Source of the DNA: Streptomyces sp. LaPpAH-108 | Lineage (GTDB): Bacteria; Actinomycetota; Actinomycetes; Streptomycetales; Streptomycetaceae | Reading direction: 5' to 3' | DNA length: 64,000 nucleotides | Assembly: GCF_000373625.1 (NCBI RefSeq) | Contig: NZ_KB891987.1 | Coordinates: 735,081-799,080, forward strand | Part shown: in pieces, positions 33,900-42,667 of the stretch | How positions within the stretch are numbered: the stretch's first letter is position 1 | Layout: each line of letters opens with the position of its first letter | The notes under the pieces: model-generated | Seen by the model: the letters and a program-made list of their open reading frames with translations, nothing else | What the model was told of the DNA's origin: nothing | Databases searched by the model: none | Made by a program: the position numbers and the translations under genes

Positions 33900-34316
33900 T
33901 CAGGCGCCCGCGCAGTCCGGGCACAGCCCCCGGTACGTCACCTCGACGTCCGAGACCGCGAAGCCGAAGCGTTCGGTGGCGGGGAGGTCGGCCAGCGGGT
34001 CGCCGGTCGGGTGCACGTCCCGGATCGCGCCGCAGCGGGCGCAGACCAGGTGGTGGTGCGGGCGGTGCGCGTTGGGGTCGTAGCGCTTGGCGCGGCGGTC
34101 CGTGGAGACCTCCAGGACCTCGCCGAGGGAGACCAGCTCGCCCAGCGTGTTGTAGACGGTCGCGCGGGAGATCTCCGGCAGCTTGACCACCGCGCGCGCG
34201 TGGACCTCGTCGGCGGTCAGATGGACGTGCTCTCCGTCGAGAACCTCGGCGACGACGCGGCGCTGCGCGGTCATACGCCAGCCGCGTCCACGCAGCCGTT
34301 CCAGAAGGTCACTCAT
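33900..34316 (-). CDS. Fur-family metal- or peroxide-responsive repressor
   Basis: This 138-residue Fur-fold repressor has a winged helix (RMTAQRRVVAEVL and EISRATVYNTLGELVSLG), the HHHLVCARCGAIRDV metal/dimer region (about 93-107) and a second cysteine pair CPDC at the C-terminus. The two CxxC motifs form the structural zinc site. Sequence alone does not separate Fur, Zur, Nur and PerR/CatR types. ATG 34316 is favoured over the upstream frame start. A -10-like TACGCT (complement of 34324-34329) lies 7 nt before it. Confidence 0.88.
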   Translation of the reverse strand: MSDLLERLRGRGWRMTAQRRVVAEVLDGEHVHLTADEVHARAVVKLPEISRATVYNTLGELVSLGEVLEVSTDRRAKRYDPNAHRPHHHLVCARCGAIRDVHPTGDPLADLPATERFGFAVSDVEVTYRGLCPDCAGA

Positions 34317-34374
34317 GGCAGCCAGCGTAACAGCCACCAGCTCAGATCCCGAACATGTGTGATTTTGGAACGCG

Positions 34375-34396
34375 AATCGTCTTGGACGCGATCCAA
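34375..34396. promoter_or_regulatory. Repeat pair upstream of the Fur-type gene, possible operator
   Basis: TTGGAACGCGA and TTGGACGCGAT are close direct repeats here, and TTGGA (34382-34386) with TCCAA (34392-34396) forms an inverted repeat. Fur proteins often autoregulate through such A/T-containing palindromes. No match to a defined Fur-box consensus was established. Confidence 0.35.
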
Positions 34397-34446
34397 TGTG
34401 GACGCGGGTGTGCGCGGCCGGGTCTCGGGCCGGGCGGAGGGGCAGG

Positions 34447-34851
34447 TCAGAGGGCCGGTTCCGGCTCCCGTGCGGATGCCCAGCAGCGGATGATGTCGCG
34501 GACCGAGACGATGCCGACGGGTTCGCCGCCGTCCAGGACGACCAGGTGCCGGAAGCCGCCGTGCGTCATGGCGCGGGCCGCCTCCCGCAGCGTCCAGGTC
34601 GGGGCGGCGAAGACGACGGCGGTGGTGGTGGTGGCGTGCGTGTGAACGGTCTCCGTGTCGGGGTTCTGGCCGAGGCCGACGGAGTTCAGGACGTCGCGCT
34701 CGGTGAGGATGCCCGTGCCGCCCGCGGCGTCGGGGTCCAGGACCACGGCGGCGCCGACATGGCGCGCGGACATCAGGGCGGCTGCCTGGCGGAGGGTGTG
34801 GGTGGGGCCGACGGTGAGGACCACCGTGCTCATGGCGTCACGGACGAGCAT
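34447..34851 (-). CDS. Tandem CBS-domain protein
   Basis: This 134-residue protein consists of two CBS domains: VRDAMSTVVLTVGPTHTLRQAAALM with a GILTERDVLNSV end, and VFAAPTWTLREAARAM with a GIVSVRDIIRCW end. Stand-alone CBS pairs bind adenine nucleotides and act as energy sensors; the partner is unknown. It lies between the Fur-type repressor and hisN, all on the minus strand, with gaps of 130 and 205 bp. The 205-bp gap before hisN shows nothing notable. Confidence 0.88.
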   Translation of the reverse strand: MLVRDAMSTVVLTVGPTHTLRQAAALMSARHVGAAVVLDPDAAGGTGILTERDVLNSVGLGQNPDTETVHTHATTTTAVVFAAPTWTLREAARAMTHGGFRHLVVLDGGEPVGIVSVRDIIRCWASAREPEPAL

Positions 34852-35056
34852 GGGATGGAGCCACCTCCTCGGAACCCGGGCGCGAGCGCGGATTCACGAA
34901 TTCACAAGTGGGGTCGCTTCCCAGACTGCCAGGTAAAGAGGTGGTCAACAAGGGGGCGCGTGCGGCCCGCTGCGGGCGTACGGGGCACGCCGGGGGCCGG
35001 GTCGCGCCGACCGCGCCGGTGCCGGGCCGGTGAGGTCAGCTCGCGCGGGCGACGGG

Positions 35057-35857
35057 TCAGTCGCGCTGGTTGAGATACCCCAGCAGCTCCTCGTGCAGCG
35101 GGCCGTTGGAGGCCGCCGCGTTGCCGCTGTGCGGTCCGTGCCTGCCGTCCAGGCCGGTGAAGGTGCCGCCCGCCTCGGTGACGATGATCGCGTTGGCGGC
35201 CATGTCCCACAGGGACAGCTCCGGCTCCGCGCAGATGTCCACGGCGCCCTCGGCCACCATCATGTAGGGCCAGAAGTCGCCGTACGCGCGCGTGCGCCAC
35301 ACCGCGCGGGTCAGGTCCAGGAAGCCGTTCAGGCGACCCTGGTCCTCCCAGCCGGTCAGCGAGGAGTAGGCGAAGGAGGCGTCCGCGAGCCGTTCCACGC
35401 CGGAGACATGGATGCGGGAGGCGGAGGTCAGGCTGCGCCCGGTGAAGGCGCCGTGGCCCTCGGCGGCCCACCAGCGGCGCCCGAGCGCGGGGGCGGAGAC
35501 CAGGCCCACGACCGGCCGGAAGCCGCCCTCGCCCGCCTCCATCAGCGAGATGAGCGTCGCCCACACCGGGACGCCGCGTACATAGTTCTTGGTGCCGTCG
35601 ATCGGGTCGATCACCCAGCGGCGCGGACCGGTGCCCTCGACGCCGTACTCCTCGCCGAGGACCGCGTCGCGCGGGCGGGCCCGCTGGAGCTGGCCGCGCA
35701 CGACCTCCTCCGCCGCCTTGTCGGCCTCGCTCACCGGCGTCATGTCCGGCTTCGTCTCCACCTTCAGGTCGAGCGCCTTGAAGCGGGCCATGGTCGCGGC
35801 GTCGGCCGCGTCCGCGAGAACGTGGGCGAGGCGCAGGTCGTCGAGATAGTCCGGCAT
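35057..35857 (-). CDS. hisN: Histidinol-phosphatase HisN (inositol monophosphatase superfamily)
   Basis: This 266-residue Mg-dependent phosphatase has the IMPase superfamily motifs GEEYGVEG (about 68-75), WVIDPIDGTKNYVRG (about 80-94, DPIDGTKN) and the third metal site ELSLWDMAANAIIVTEAGG (about 209-227). In S. coelicolor the corresponding gene (SCO5208, from memory) was shown to be histidinol-phosphate phosphatase, completing histidine synthesis. Synteny supports that assignment here. ATG at 35857 starts the conserved MPDYLDDLRLAHVLAD. Confidence 0.88.
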   Translation of the reverse strand: MPDYLDDLRLAHVLADAADAATMARFKALDLKVETKPDMTPVSEADKAAEEVVRGQLQRARPRDAVLGEEYGVEGTGPRRWVIDPIDGTKNYVRGVPVWATLISLMEAGEGGFRPVVGLVSAPALGRRWWAAEGHGAFTGRSLTSASRIHVSGVERLADASFAYSSLTGWEDQGRLNGFLDLTRAVWRTRAYGDFWPYMMVAEGAVDICAEPELSLWDMAANAIIVTEAGGTFTGLDGRHGPHSGNAAASNGPLHEELLGYLNQRD

Positions 35858-36042
35858 GTGACGAACGGTATCGGCCAGGACCGCGACCGGGCCACACGGG
35901 GGTGCGCGAGGATGTGCGGACGGCACGGGGCGCGCGAAGGGGCGTGCTGTCCGAAGCGCGCCCCCTGGGGCCTCCCGGCCCCTTGACAGTGCCCCGGCGC
36001 GCGTCAAACCTGGGCGCAGAGTCGCTCGCCCCCAGGGAGACG

Positions 36043-36651
36043 ATGATGCCCGCAGCCCGGGAATCGCTGCTGGACGCCGCGTTCACCGCACTCACTCGCA
36101 GGCCGTGGTCCGCGGTGCGCATGGTCGACGTGGCCGCGTCCGCCGGGGTGTCCCGGCAGACCCTGTACAACGAGTTCGGCAGCAAGGACGGCCTGGCCAG
36201 GGCGCTGGTGCGGCGCGAGGCCGACGGCTATCTCGCCGGGGTGGAGCGCGCGCTCGCCACACACGCCGACCCGCACGAGCGGCTGACCGCCACCGCCGAG
36301 TGGACGGCGTCCGCGGCCCGGGAGAACGCGCTGGTGCGGGCCATGCTCACCGGGTGCTGGAGCGAGCGGCTGCCCGCGCCGGTCCTGTCCGGGGTGCCGT
36401 CCACCTCCGCCGTCCCGGCGCAGCGCCGCGCGGACGGACCGCTGCCCTCGCCCGGCGATCTGCTGCGGATCGTGCGGGACCGGGCGGTCACCGCGCTGTC
36501 CGCGCCCGGCGCCGCCCCCGCCGAGGTGGCCGAACTCGCCTTCTCCTGCGAGCTGGCGGCCCGTATCGCGCTGTCCTGCGTGGCGGTGCCGCCGGGCGCG
36601 GGCGGCATGGCGGGCCTGATCGGCGGTGCCCTGCGCGGGCGGCAGCCGTGA
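36043..36651 (+). CDS. TetR-family transcriptional regulator
   Basis: This protein of about 202 residues has an N-terminal TetR DNA-binding domain (RESLLDAAFTALTRR, VRMVDVAASAGVSRQTLYNEFGSKDGLARAL; HTH about 25-55) and a variable ligand domain. Two adjacent ATGs (36043 and 36046) follow AGGGAGA; the second has better spacing. It converges, with only 1 bp between stops, on the solute-binding gene of the ABC transporter. The 185-bp gap to hisN would hold its promoter and any operator. Confidence 0.88.
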   Translation: MMPAARESLLDAAFTALTRRPWSAVRMVDVAASAGVSRQTLYNEFGSKDGLARALVRREADGYLAGVERALATHADPHERLTATAEWTASAARENALVRAMLTGCWSERLPAPVLSGVPSTSAVPAQRRADGPLPSPGDLLRIVRDRAVTALSAPGAAPAEVAELAFSCELAARIALSCVAVPPGAGGMAGLIGGALRGRQP

Positions 36652-36652
36652 G

Positions 36653-38350
36653 CTACTTCGCGGCCTTCTTCAGCCAGCCGACCTTCGTGTAGTCGACGTC
36701 CGCGAGGCCGGTCGAGCCGTAGTTGGCCAGGTCGCTGCGGACCGCGTTGATCTCGGGCCGCTGGTACAGCTCGATGGAGTGGCCCAGCCGCCAGATCTCG
36801 GTGTCGGCCTCGTTGTAGAGCCTGATCGCCTCGGCGCGGTCGGTGCTCTGACCCGCCTTCTTCAGCAGGGCGTCGATCTTCGGGGAGCCGACCGAGCCGA
36901 AGTTCTGGAAGAGGTTGCGGCCGTGCGGCTGCTGGAAGACCGGGGTGAGCGTGGTGAGGAAGACGGCGTCGACGTTGCGGAAGCTGGTCAGGTCGAAGTC
37001 GCCCCGGTTCACGAACTGGTTGAAGTAGTCGTTGGCCGGGACCTTCTTCAGGTTCACCTTGATCCCGGCCTGGGCCAGCTGCTGCTGGACCAGCTCGGCC
37101 TGGTCGAACTGGGCGGAGGTGCTGCCGGAGCTGAGCACGTAGTCCAGGGTGAGCCGCTTGCCGCCCTTGGTGCGCGGCCTGCCCTCGCCGTCGGCCTTCC
37201 AGCCCGCCGCGTCCAGCAGCTCGGCCGCCGCCTTCGGGTCGTACGTCGCGTGGCCGCCCGAGGTGTCGTGGTAGCCCTGCTGGTTGGGCATGAAGAAGTG
37301 GTTGTCGAGCGGGGCGAGCCGGAAGGAGAGGTCCTTCGAGAACGCCTCGTTGATGCCCTTGCGGTCGACGGCGTGCTGGACCGCCTGACGCACCCGCAGG
37401 TCCTTCAGCGGCCCGCGCCCGCCATTGAGCGTGATGTGCACCTCGTCCCAGCGCGCACCCCGCCGGATGTCCGTGCCCGGCGCCTTCACCAGCCGCTGGT
37501 AGTCCTCGGGCAGCAGCGCGGTCGCGCTGTCCAGCTCCTTGTTGAGGTACGCCTCGGCGCGCGCGCTGAAGTCCAGGACGCGGAAGACGATCGCGTCCAG
37601 CTTCGGCTTGTTCCCCCACCACTTCGCGTCGGGCACCAGGGTGATGGTCTGCGCGGTCTTGTCGTACGACCCGATCCGGAAGGCGTTGCCGGTGACCGGG
37701 GCCTTCTCCGCCCAGCCCGTGTTGAACTTCTTCGGGCTGTCGGTGTACTGCGCCGGGTAGAGCGGGTCGAACAGCCGCTGCCAGTCGGCGTACGGCGAGG
37801 AGAAGGTGACCTCGACGGTGTGCGCGTCCTTGCCCCGCGCCACCTCGGAGATCTGGTCGTAGCCGGAGATGTCGGCGGCCTCGTACGCCTTGTCGCGGCC
37901 GCTGAGGGCCTGCCACTGGGCGTGGAAGTCGCGCCAGCCGAGCGGGGTGCCGTCGGACCACTTCGCCTCGGGGTTCAGCCGGTACTCGACCGTCTGCGGT
38001 GAGGTGGAGGTGACCTTCGCCGAGAGGAGGAAGTCGGGGTTGGCGTGGATCGCGCCCTTGGCGTCGGAGTCGAAGAGGTCGGGCAGGACCGTGCGCGCCA
38101 GCTCCTGGGCGTCGCCCTGGGAGCCGTCGACGGTGTTGATGTTGTACTGGGTGATCCACTGCGTGATCCCCAGGTTCAGGCGTCCGCCCTGCTTGAGGTC
38201 GGAGAGCGGATGGGCGTTGACGTCCTGGCCGTCGGCCTTGGGCGCCGCCTGCTTGTGCGGGGCGGAGTGGTCCGGGGAGCCGCAGCCGGTCACCAGCGAC
38301 GCGACGGCCGCCGTGGCGGCGATCCAGGCTGCGGCGGAGGCGTGACGCAT
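36653..38350 (-). CDS. Peptide/nickel ABC transporter substrate-binding lipoprotein
   Basis: This 565-residue SBP_bac_5 (OppA/DppA-type) protein has a lipoprotein signal: MRHASAAAWIAATAAVASLVTGC with the lipobox LVTGC, lipidated at Cys23. The mature part shows the family pattern: DVNAHPLSDLKQGG, EWRLN-type VEYRLNPEAKWSDGTPLGW, RVLDFSARAEAYLNKELD and a C-terminal YNEADTEIWRLGHSIELYQRPE. It captures oligopeptides or a related ligand outside the membrane. AAAGGACA precedes the ATG. It is divergent from the permease-ATPase operon at 38529-42216, which should complete the transporter. Confidence 0.93.
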   Translation of the reverse strand: MRHASAAAWIAATAAVASLVTGCGSPDHSAPHKQAAPKADGQDVNAHPLSDLKQGGRLNLGITQWITQYNINTVDGSQGDAQELARTVLPDLFDSDAKGAIHANPDFLLSAKVTSTSPQTVEYRLNPEAKWSDGTPLGWRDFHAQWQALSGRDKAYEAADISGYDQISEVARGKDAHTVEVTFSSPYADWQRLFDPLYPAQYTDSPKKFNTGWAEKAPVTGNAFRIGSYDKTAQTITLVPDAKWWGNKPKLDAIVFRVLDFSARAEAYLNKELDSATALLPEDYQRLVKAPGTDIRRGARWDEVHITLNGGRGPLKDLRVRQAVQHAVDRKGINEAFSKDLSFRLAPLDNHFFMPNQQGYHDTSGGHATYDPKAAAELLDAAGWKADGEGRPRTKGGKRLTLDYVLSSGSTSAQFDQAELVQQQLAQAGIKVNLKKVPANDYFNQFVNRGDFDLTSFRNVDAVFLTTLTPVFQQPHGRNLFQNFGSVGSPKIDALLKKAGQSTDRAEAIRLYNEADTEIWRLGHSIELYQRPEINAVRSDLANYGSTGLADVDYTKVGWLKKAAK

Positions 38351-38528
38351 GGCGGTGTCCTTTGCGGGGTCGGCGGAATCTCCCGGACCGGGCGGCGGAG
38401 CCCGGCCGTGCCGGGCCGGACCCGACGGGCAGAACGTAGAACGGCGCACGACCACCGGGGGAGGGCCCCGGGATTACTGACATGTTCTCTTCATGTTGCC
38501 GCAACAAGAGGACTGGACCATTTCTGAC

Positions 38529-39512
38529 GTGCCCTCCTACCTGGCCAAACGCCTCGGCTATCACGCCGTGCTGCTCCTGGCCGCCGTCTGCCTGTCCTAC
38601 TTCCTGGCCTCCCTGGCGCTCGATCCGCGCGCCGCCTACGAGGGCCGGCAGCCGCCGCTGTCCGCGAGCGCCGTGGACCACCACCTCACCGAGCTGGGCG
38701 TCAACGACCACGAGCCGCTGCGCGACCGCTTCCTGCACTGGGGCGGGCGCGCCCTGCACGGCGACCTGGGACAGACCATCGACGGCACCTCCGTGAACGC
38801 CGAGTTCGGCCGCCGCCTCGGGGTCAGCCTGCGGCTGCTGCTCGCGGGCACCGTCCTCGGCACGGCCGCCGGAGTCCTCGCCGGGGCCTGGACGGCCGCC
38901 CGCCAGTACCGGCTCAGCGACCGCGCGCTCACCGTCGTCTCCTTCGCGCTGCTTTCGACCCCCGTCTTCCTGCTGGCGATCCTGCTGAAGACCGGCGCGA
39001 TCTGGGTCAACCAGACCACCGGCACCGATCTCCGGTTCACCGGCGAGAAGACCCCGGGCCTGACCGGCGGCTTCTGGGCCGTCCTCGGCGACCGCGCCGG
39101 GCATCTGCTGCTGCCCACCCTCTCCGTCGCCCTGTTCGCCGCCGCGAGCTACAGCCGCTACCAGCGCAGCGCCATGCTCGACGTGCTCGGCTCCGACTTC
39201 CTGCGCACCGCGCGCGCCAAGGGGCTCAGCCGCAGGACAGCCCTGCTCCGGCACGGGCTGCGCACCGCCCTCGTGCCCATGTCGACGTACTTCTCCTACG
39301 GCTTCCTCGCCCTGTTCACCGGCGCCACCTTCACCGAGACGATCTTCGGCTGGCACGGCATGGGCGAGTGGTTCGTGGCGTCCATCGGCAAGAACGACGT
39401 CAACTCCGTCGTCGCCGTCAATGTGTTCGCCGCCGTCACCGTGCTCCTGTCCGGCTTCCTCGCCGACCTGCTGCACGCCGCCCTCGATCCCCGCGTCCGG
39501 CAGGCCCGATGA
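38529..39512 (+). CDS. ABC transporter permease, DppB type
   Basis: This 327-residue integral membrane permease has an N-terminal helix (HAVLLLAAVCLSYFLASLAL), the family RFLHWGGRALHGDLGQTIDG segment, five further helices and the EAA loop RTARAKGLSRRTALLRHGLRTAL (split: RTARAKGLSRRTA then LLRHGLRTAL). It pairs with the DppC-type gene, which overlaps its stop (ATGA). GTG 38529 is preferred by domain position; ATG 38493 is in frame. No strong ribosome site is seen for either. Confidence 0.85.
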   Translation: MPSYLAKRLGYHAVLLLAAVCLSYFLASLALDPRAAYEGRQPPLSASAVDHHLTELGVNDHEPLRDRFLHWGGRALHGDLGQTIDGTSVNAEFGRRLGVSLRLLLAGTVLGTAAGVLAGAWTAARQYRLSDRALTVVSFALLSTPVFLLAILLKTGAIWVNQTTGTDLRFTGEKTPGLTGGFWAVLGDRAGHLLLPTLSVALFAAASYSRYQRSAMLDVLGSDFLRTARAKGLSRRTALLRHGLRTALVPMSTYFSYGFLALFTGATFTETIFGWHGMGEWFVASIGKNDVNSVVAVNVFAAVTVLLSGFLADLLHAALDPRVRQAR

Positions 39513-40414
39513 CCCCCACCCCGCCCCCCGTCCCCGCCCCTGCCCCTGCCGCGAAGGTCCCGGCAGGCCGCGCCGCCCTCGTGCTGCGCCGCTTCGTACG
39601 GCACCGGGCAGCCCTCGCCGGAGCGATCGTGCTCGCGCTGCTGTTCCTGCTCGCCTTCGCCGGGCCGTACCTCACCCCGTGGTCCTACAGCCACGTCGAC
39701 TACACCGCGCTGCGCGCCGCCCCCGACGCCGACCACTGGTGGGGCACCAACCGGATCGGACAGGACGTGTTCGCGCAGACCGTGCGCGGACTGCAGAAGT
39801 CCCTGGTCATCGGGCTGCTGGTGGCCGTCCTGTCCACCGGGCTCGCCTCGCTGGTCGGCGCCTGCGCGGGCTACTTCGGCGGCTGGGCCGACCGGCTGCT
39901 GACCTTCGCCGTCGATCTGCTGCTCGTCTTCCCGTCCTTCCTGATCATCGCGATCGTCTCGCCCCGGCTGCGCTCCAGCGGCTGGTTCGCCCTCGTGGGG
40001 CTCCTCGCCGTCTTCGGCTGGATGATCACCGCACGGGTCGTACGGTCCATGACCCTGAGCCTGAAGGAGCGCGAATTCGTGCGCGCCGCGCGGTACATGG
40101 GCGTCGGGCCCTTCCGGATCATCTGGCGGCACGTGCTGCCCAACGTCGCCTCCTTCCTGATCATCGACGCCACCATCCAGGTCGGCGGCGCCGTGATGAG
40201 CGAGACCGCGCTGTCCTTCTTCGGCTTCGGCGTCCAGCCGCCCGACGTGTCCCTCGGCACCCTGATCGCCTCCGGCACGGGCGCGGCCGTGACCTACCCG
40301 TGGATGTTCTTCTTCGCCGCCGGACTGCTCGTCGTGCTCGTCCTCGCCGTCAACCTCGTCGGCGACGGACTGCGCGATGCCCTGGACCCCACCGCCGGGG
40401 CGGTGACCCGGTGA
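39509..40414 (+). CDS. ABC transporter permease, DppC type
   Basis: This 301-residue permease has a Pro/Ala-rich cytoplasmic N-terminus, six helices (first RAALAGAIVLALLFLLAFAG), the periplasmic WWGTNRIGQDVFAQTVRG signature of DppC proteins, and the EAA loop REFVRAARYMGVGPFRIIWRHVLPNV in two halves. The start overlaps the DppB-type stop and its stop overlaps the ATPase start, so the three are translationally coupled. Confidence 0.93.
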   Translation: MTPTPPPVPAPAPAAKVPAGRAALVLRRFVRHRAALAGAIVLALLFLLAFAGPYLTPWSYSHVDYTALRAAPDADHWWGTNRIGQDVFAQTVRGLQKSLVIGLLVAVLSTGLASLVGACAGYFGGWADRLLTFAVDLLLVFPSFLIIAIVSPRLRSSGWFALVGLLAVFGWMITARVVRSMTLSLKEREFVRAARYMGVGPFRIIWRHVLPNVASFLIIDATIQVGGAVMSETALSFFGFGVQPPDVSLGTLIASGTGAAVTYPWMFFFAAGLLVVLVLAVNLVGDGLRDALDPTAGAVTR

Positions 40415-42216
40415 CCGTGCCCCCACTGCTCCAAGTCACCGGCCTGGACGTCGACTTCGACGGCAGACCCGCCGTACGCGACGTACACCTCACCCTCGGC
40501 CGAGGCGAAGTCCTCGGCCTGGTCGGGGAGTCCGGCTCCGGCAAGTCCGCCACCGCCCTCGCGATCCTCGGCCTGCTCCCCGGCAACGCCACCGCACGCG
40601 GCTCCGTACGCCTCGACGGCACCGAACTCCTCGGAGCGCCCGAACGCGCACTCGACGACATCCGGGGGCGCCGGATCGCGATGGTCTTCCAGGACCCGCT
40701 GTCCGCCTTCACCCCCGTCCACCGCATCGGGGACCAGATCGCGGAGGCCGTCCGCGCCCACCACGACGTCTCCCGCACCCAGGCGGCCGCCCGCGCCGTC
40801 GAACTGCTCGACCTCGTCGGCATCCCCGAACCCGCCCTGCGTGCACGGGCGTTCCCGCACGAGTTCTCCGGCGGCATGCGCCAGCGCGCCATGATCGCCA
40901 TGGCGATCGCCAACGAACCCGACGTCCTCCTCGCCGACGAACCCACCACCGCCCTCGACGTCACCATCCAGGCGCAGATCCTCGATGTCCTGCGCACCGC
41001 CCAACGCACCACCGGCGCCGCCGTGTTGCTCGTCAGCCACGACCTCGGCGTCATCGCGGGCACGGCCGACCGGGTCGCCGTCATGCGCGAGGGCCGCGTG
41101 GTCGAACAGGGCACCGCCGAGCAGGTCTACGGCACACCGAAGGAGCCGTACACCCGCGAACTGCTCGCCGCCGTCCCCAGGTTGGACACCTCGCGCGTCC
41201 CCACGCCCGCCACCGGCGAACCGGTGCTCACAGTGCGCGGGCTCACCCGCACCTTCCCCGTGCGCACCGGCGGAGTCCTGCGCCGCCGGACCGGCACCGT
41301 CCACGCCGTCGACGGGATCGACCTCGATCTGCGGCGCGGCCAGACGCTGGCCCTCGTGGGGGAGTCGGGCTCCGGCAAGTCGACCACCCTCTTCGAACTC
41401 CTCGAACTCGCCGCACCCGAGGGCGGCACCGTCGAGCTGTTCGGACGGCGGTACGGCACCCTCGGCCGCACCGAGCGGCGGGAGCTGCGACGGCGCGTCC
41501 AGGTCGTCTTCCAGGACCCGATGGCCTCGCTCGACCCCCGGATGCCGGTCGGCGACATCGTCGCCGAGCCGCTGCGCGCCCAGGGCGCCGACCGGGCGAG
41601 CGCCGCCCGCGCGGTGCCGGGGCTGCTCGCCCGGGTCGGCCTGAACCCCGACCACGCCGACCGCTACCCGCACGAGTTCTCCGGCGGCCAGCGCCAGCGC
41701 ATCGGCATCGCCCGCGCCCTGTCCGTCGAACCCGAACTCCTGCTCCTGGACGAACCCGTCTCCGCGCTCGACGTGTCCGTCCAGGCCGAAGTGCTCGACC
41801 TGCTCCAGCGGCTGAAGGAGGAGCTGGGGCTCGCCTATCTGCTCGTCTCCCACGATCTGTCGGTCGTGCGGAACATCGCGGACCGGGTGAGCGTCGTCTA
41901 CCTCGGCCGCACGGTGGAGGCCGGGCCCGTCGACGAGGTCTTCGCCCGGCCCCGGCACCCCTACACCCAGGCCCTGCTGTCCGCCGTACCGCTGCCCGAC
42001 CCGGTGCGCGAGCGGGCCCGGCGGCGCATCCTGCTCGCCGGAGACCCGCCGAGCCCCACCCGCCGCCACGACGGCTGCCCCTTCCGGGCCCGCTGCCCGC
42101 TCCAGGCCGCACTGGGCGCGGACGAACGCGAGCGGTGCGCGCACGAGGTGCCGCGGTTCGAGGGCGACGGGGCCGCCTGCCACTTCCCGCGGGTGCGCGA
42201 GGTGCTGCCGACGTGA
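40411..42216 (+). CDS. Fused double ATPase of the peptide ABC transporter (DppD-DppF)
   Basis: This 601-residue protein carries two complete ABC ATPase cassettes in one chain. First: Walker A GESGSGKSA (about 40-48), signature FSGGMRQR (about 152-159), Walker B LLADEPTTALD. Second: GESGSGKST (about 317-325), FSGGQRQRIG (about 422-431), LLLDEPVSALD, followed by the C-terminal oligopeptide domain CPFRARCPLQ...CAHEVP, whose cysteines lie in the order expected for the DppD/F Fe-S-like motif. GTG 40411 overlaps the permease stop. The fusion means the transporter needs only one ATPase polypeptide. Confidence 0.93.
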   Translation: MTVPPLLQVTGLDVDFDGRPAVRDVHLTLGRGEVLGLVGESGSGKSATALAILGLLPGNATARGSVRLDGTELLGAPERALDDIRGRRIAMVFQDPLSAFTPVHRIGDQIAEAVRAHHDVSRTQAAARAVELLDLVGIPEPALRARAFPHEFSGGMRQRAMIAMAIANEPDVLLADEPTTALDVTIQAQILDVLRTAQRTTGAAVLLVSHDLGVIAGTADRVAVMREGRVVEQGTAEQVYGTPKEPYTRELLAAVPRLDTSRVPTPATGEPVLTVRGLTRTFPVRTGGVLRRRTGTVHAVDGIDLDLRRGQTLALVGESGSGKSTTLFELLELAAPEGGTVELFGRRYGTLGRTERRELRRRVQVVFQDPMASLDPRMPVGDIVAEPLRAQGADRASAARAVPGLLARVGLNPDHADRYPHEFSGGQRQRIGIARALSVEPELLLLDEPVSALDVSVQAEVLDLLQRLKEELGLAYLLVSHDLSVVRNIADRVSVVYLGRTVEAGPVDEVFARPRHPYTQALLSAVPLPDPVRERARRRILLAGDPPSPTRRHDGCPFRARCPLQAALGADERERCAHEVPRFEGDGAACHFPRVREVLPT

Positions 42217-42259
42217 GACGGAACCGGCGGCTCCGGCGGAATCATTGGACCCGGTGGCC

Positions 42260-42583
42260 CTAGTGCGCCGAGCCCGAGAGCTGGAGGCCGATCACCCCGG
42301 CGATGACCAGGCAGATCGAGACGATCTTCAGGGCGGACACCAGGTCGCCCAGGAAGACCATGCCGTAGATCGCGGTGCCCGCCGCGCCGATGCCCGTCCA
42401 CACGGCGTAGGCCGGGCCCACGTCCAGCTTCTTCAGGGCGAGGGTCAGCAGTCCGAAGCTGCCCAGCGCGAACGCGGCGAAGGCGATCGTCGGCCACAGC
42501 CGGGTGAAGCCGTGCGAGAGCTTCAGACACACGGCGAAGCCGGTCTCCAGAAGCCCGGCGACGATGACCAGCAGCCACGCCAT
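42260..42583 (-). CDS. Small multidrug resistance (SMR) family transporter, SugE/Gdx-like
   Basis: This 107-residue protein has four transmembrane helices, the SMR glutamate in helix 1 (VAGLLETGFAVCLK, Glu13), and the loop YAVWTGIGAAGTAIYGMVFLGD typical of the family. The helix-1 LETG context and the W-x-G-I-G signature favour the SugE/guanidinium-exporter branch, but this is not certain. It functions as a dual-topology dimer. A GGGAGGA site precedes the ATG, and an extended -10-like TGCATAAT lies about 40 nt upstream on the minus strand. It converges with the ABC ATPase gene. Confidence 0.88.
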   Translation of the reverse strand: MAWLLVIVAGLLETGFAVCLKLSHGFTRLWPTIAFAAFALGSFGLLTLALKKLDVGPAYAVWTGIGAAGTAIYGMVFLGDLVSALKIVSICLVIAGVIGLQLSGSAH

Positions 42584-42667
42584 GTGCTGTCCTCCCGTAG
42601 GTCCGGATCTCCGGCTCGGTGCGATTATGCACTTACCGGCCCCGGACCCCGGCAAACCACACGAGGC

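Noticed and set aside
42584..42660. Guanidine riboswitch upstream of the SMR transporter gene
   Set aside because: SugE-like pumps often sit behind guanidine riboswitches, so I looked. The leader after the -10-like box is only about 35 nt, with a small CCGG hairpin; the paired ACGR loops of guanidine-II and the conserved blocks of guanidine-I and -III are not recognisable.
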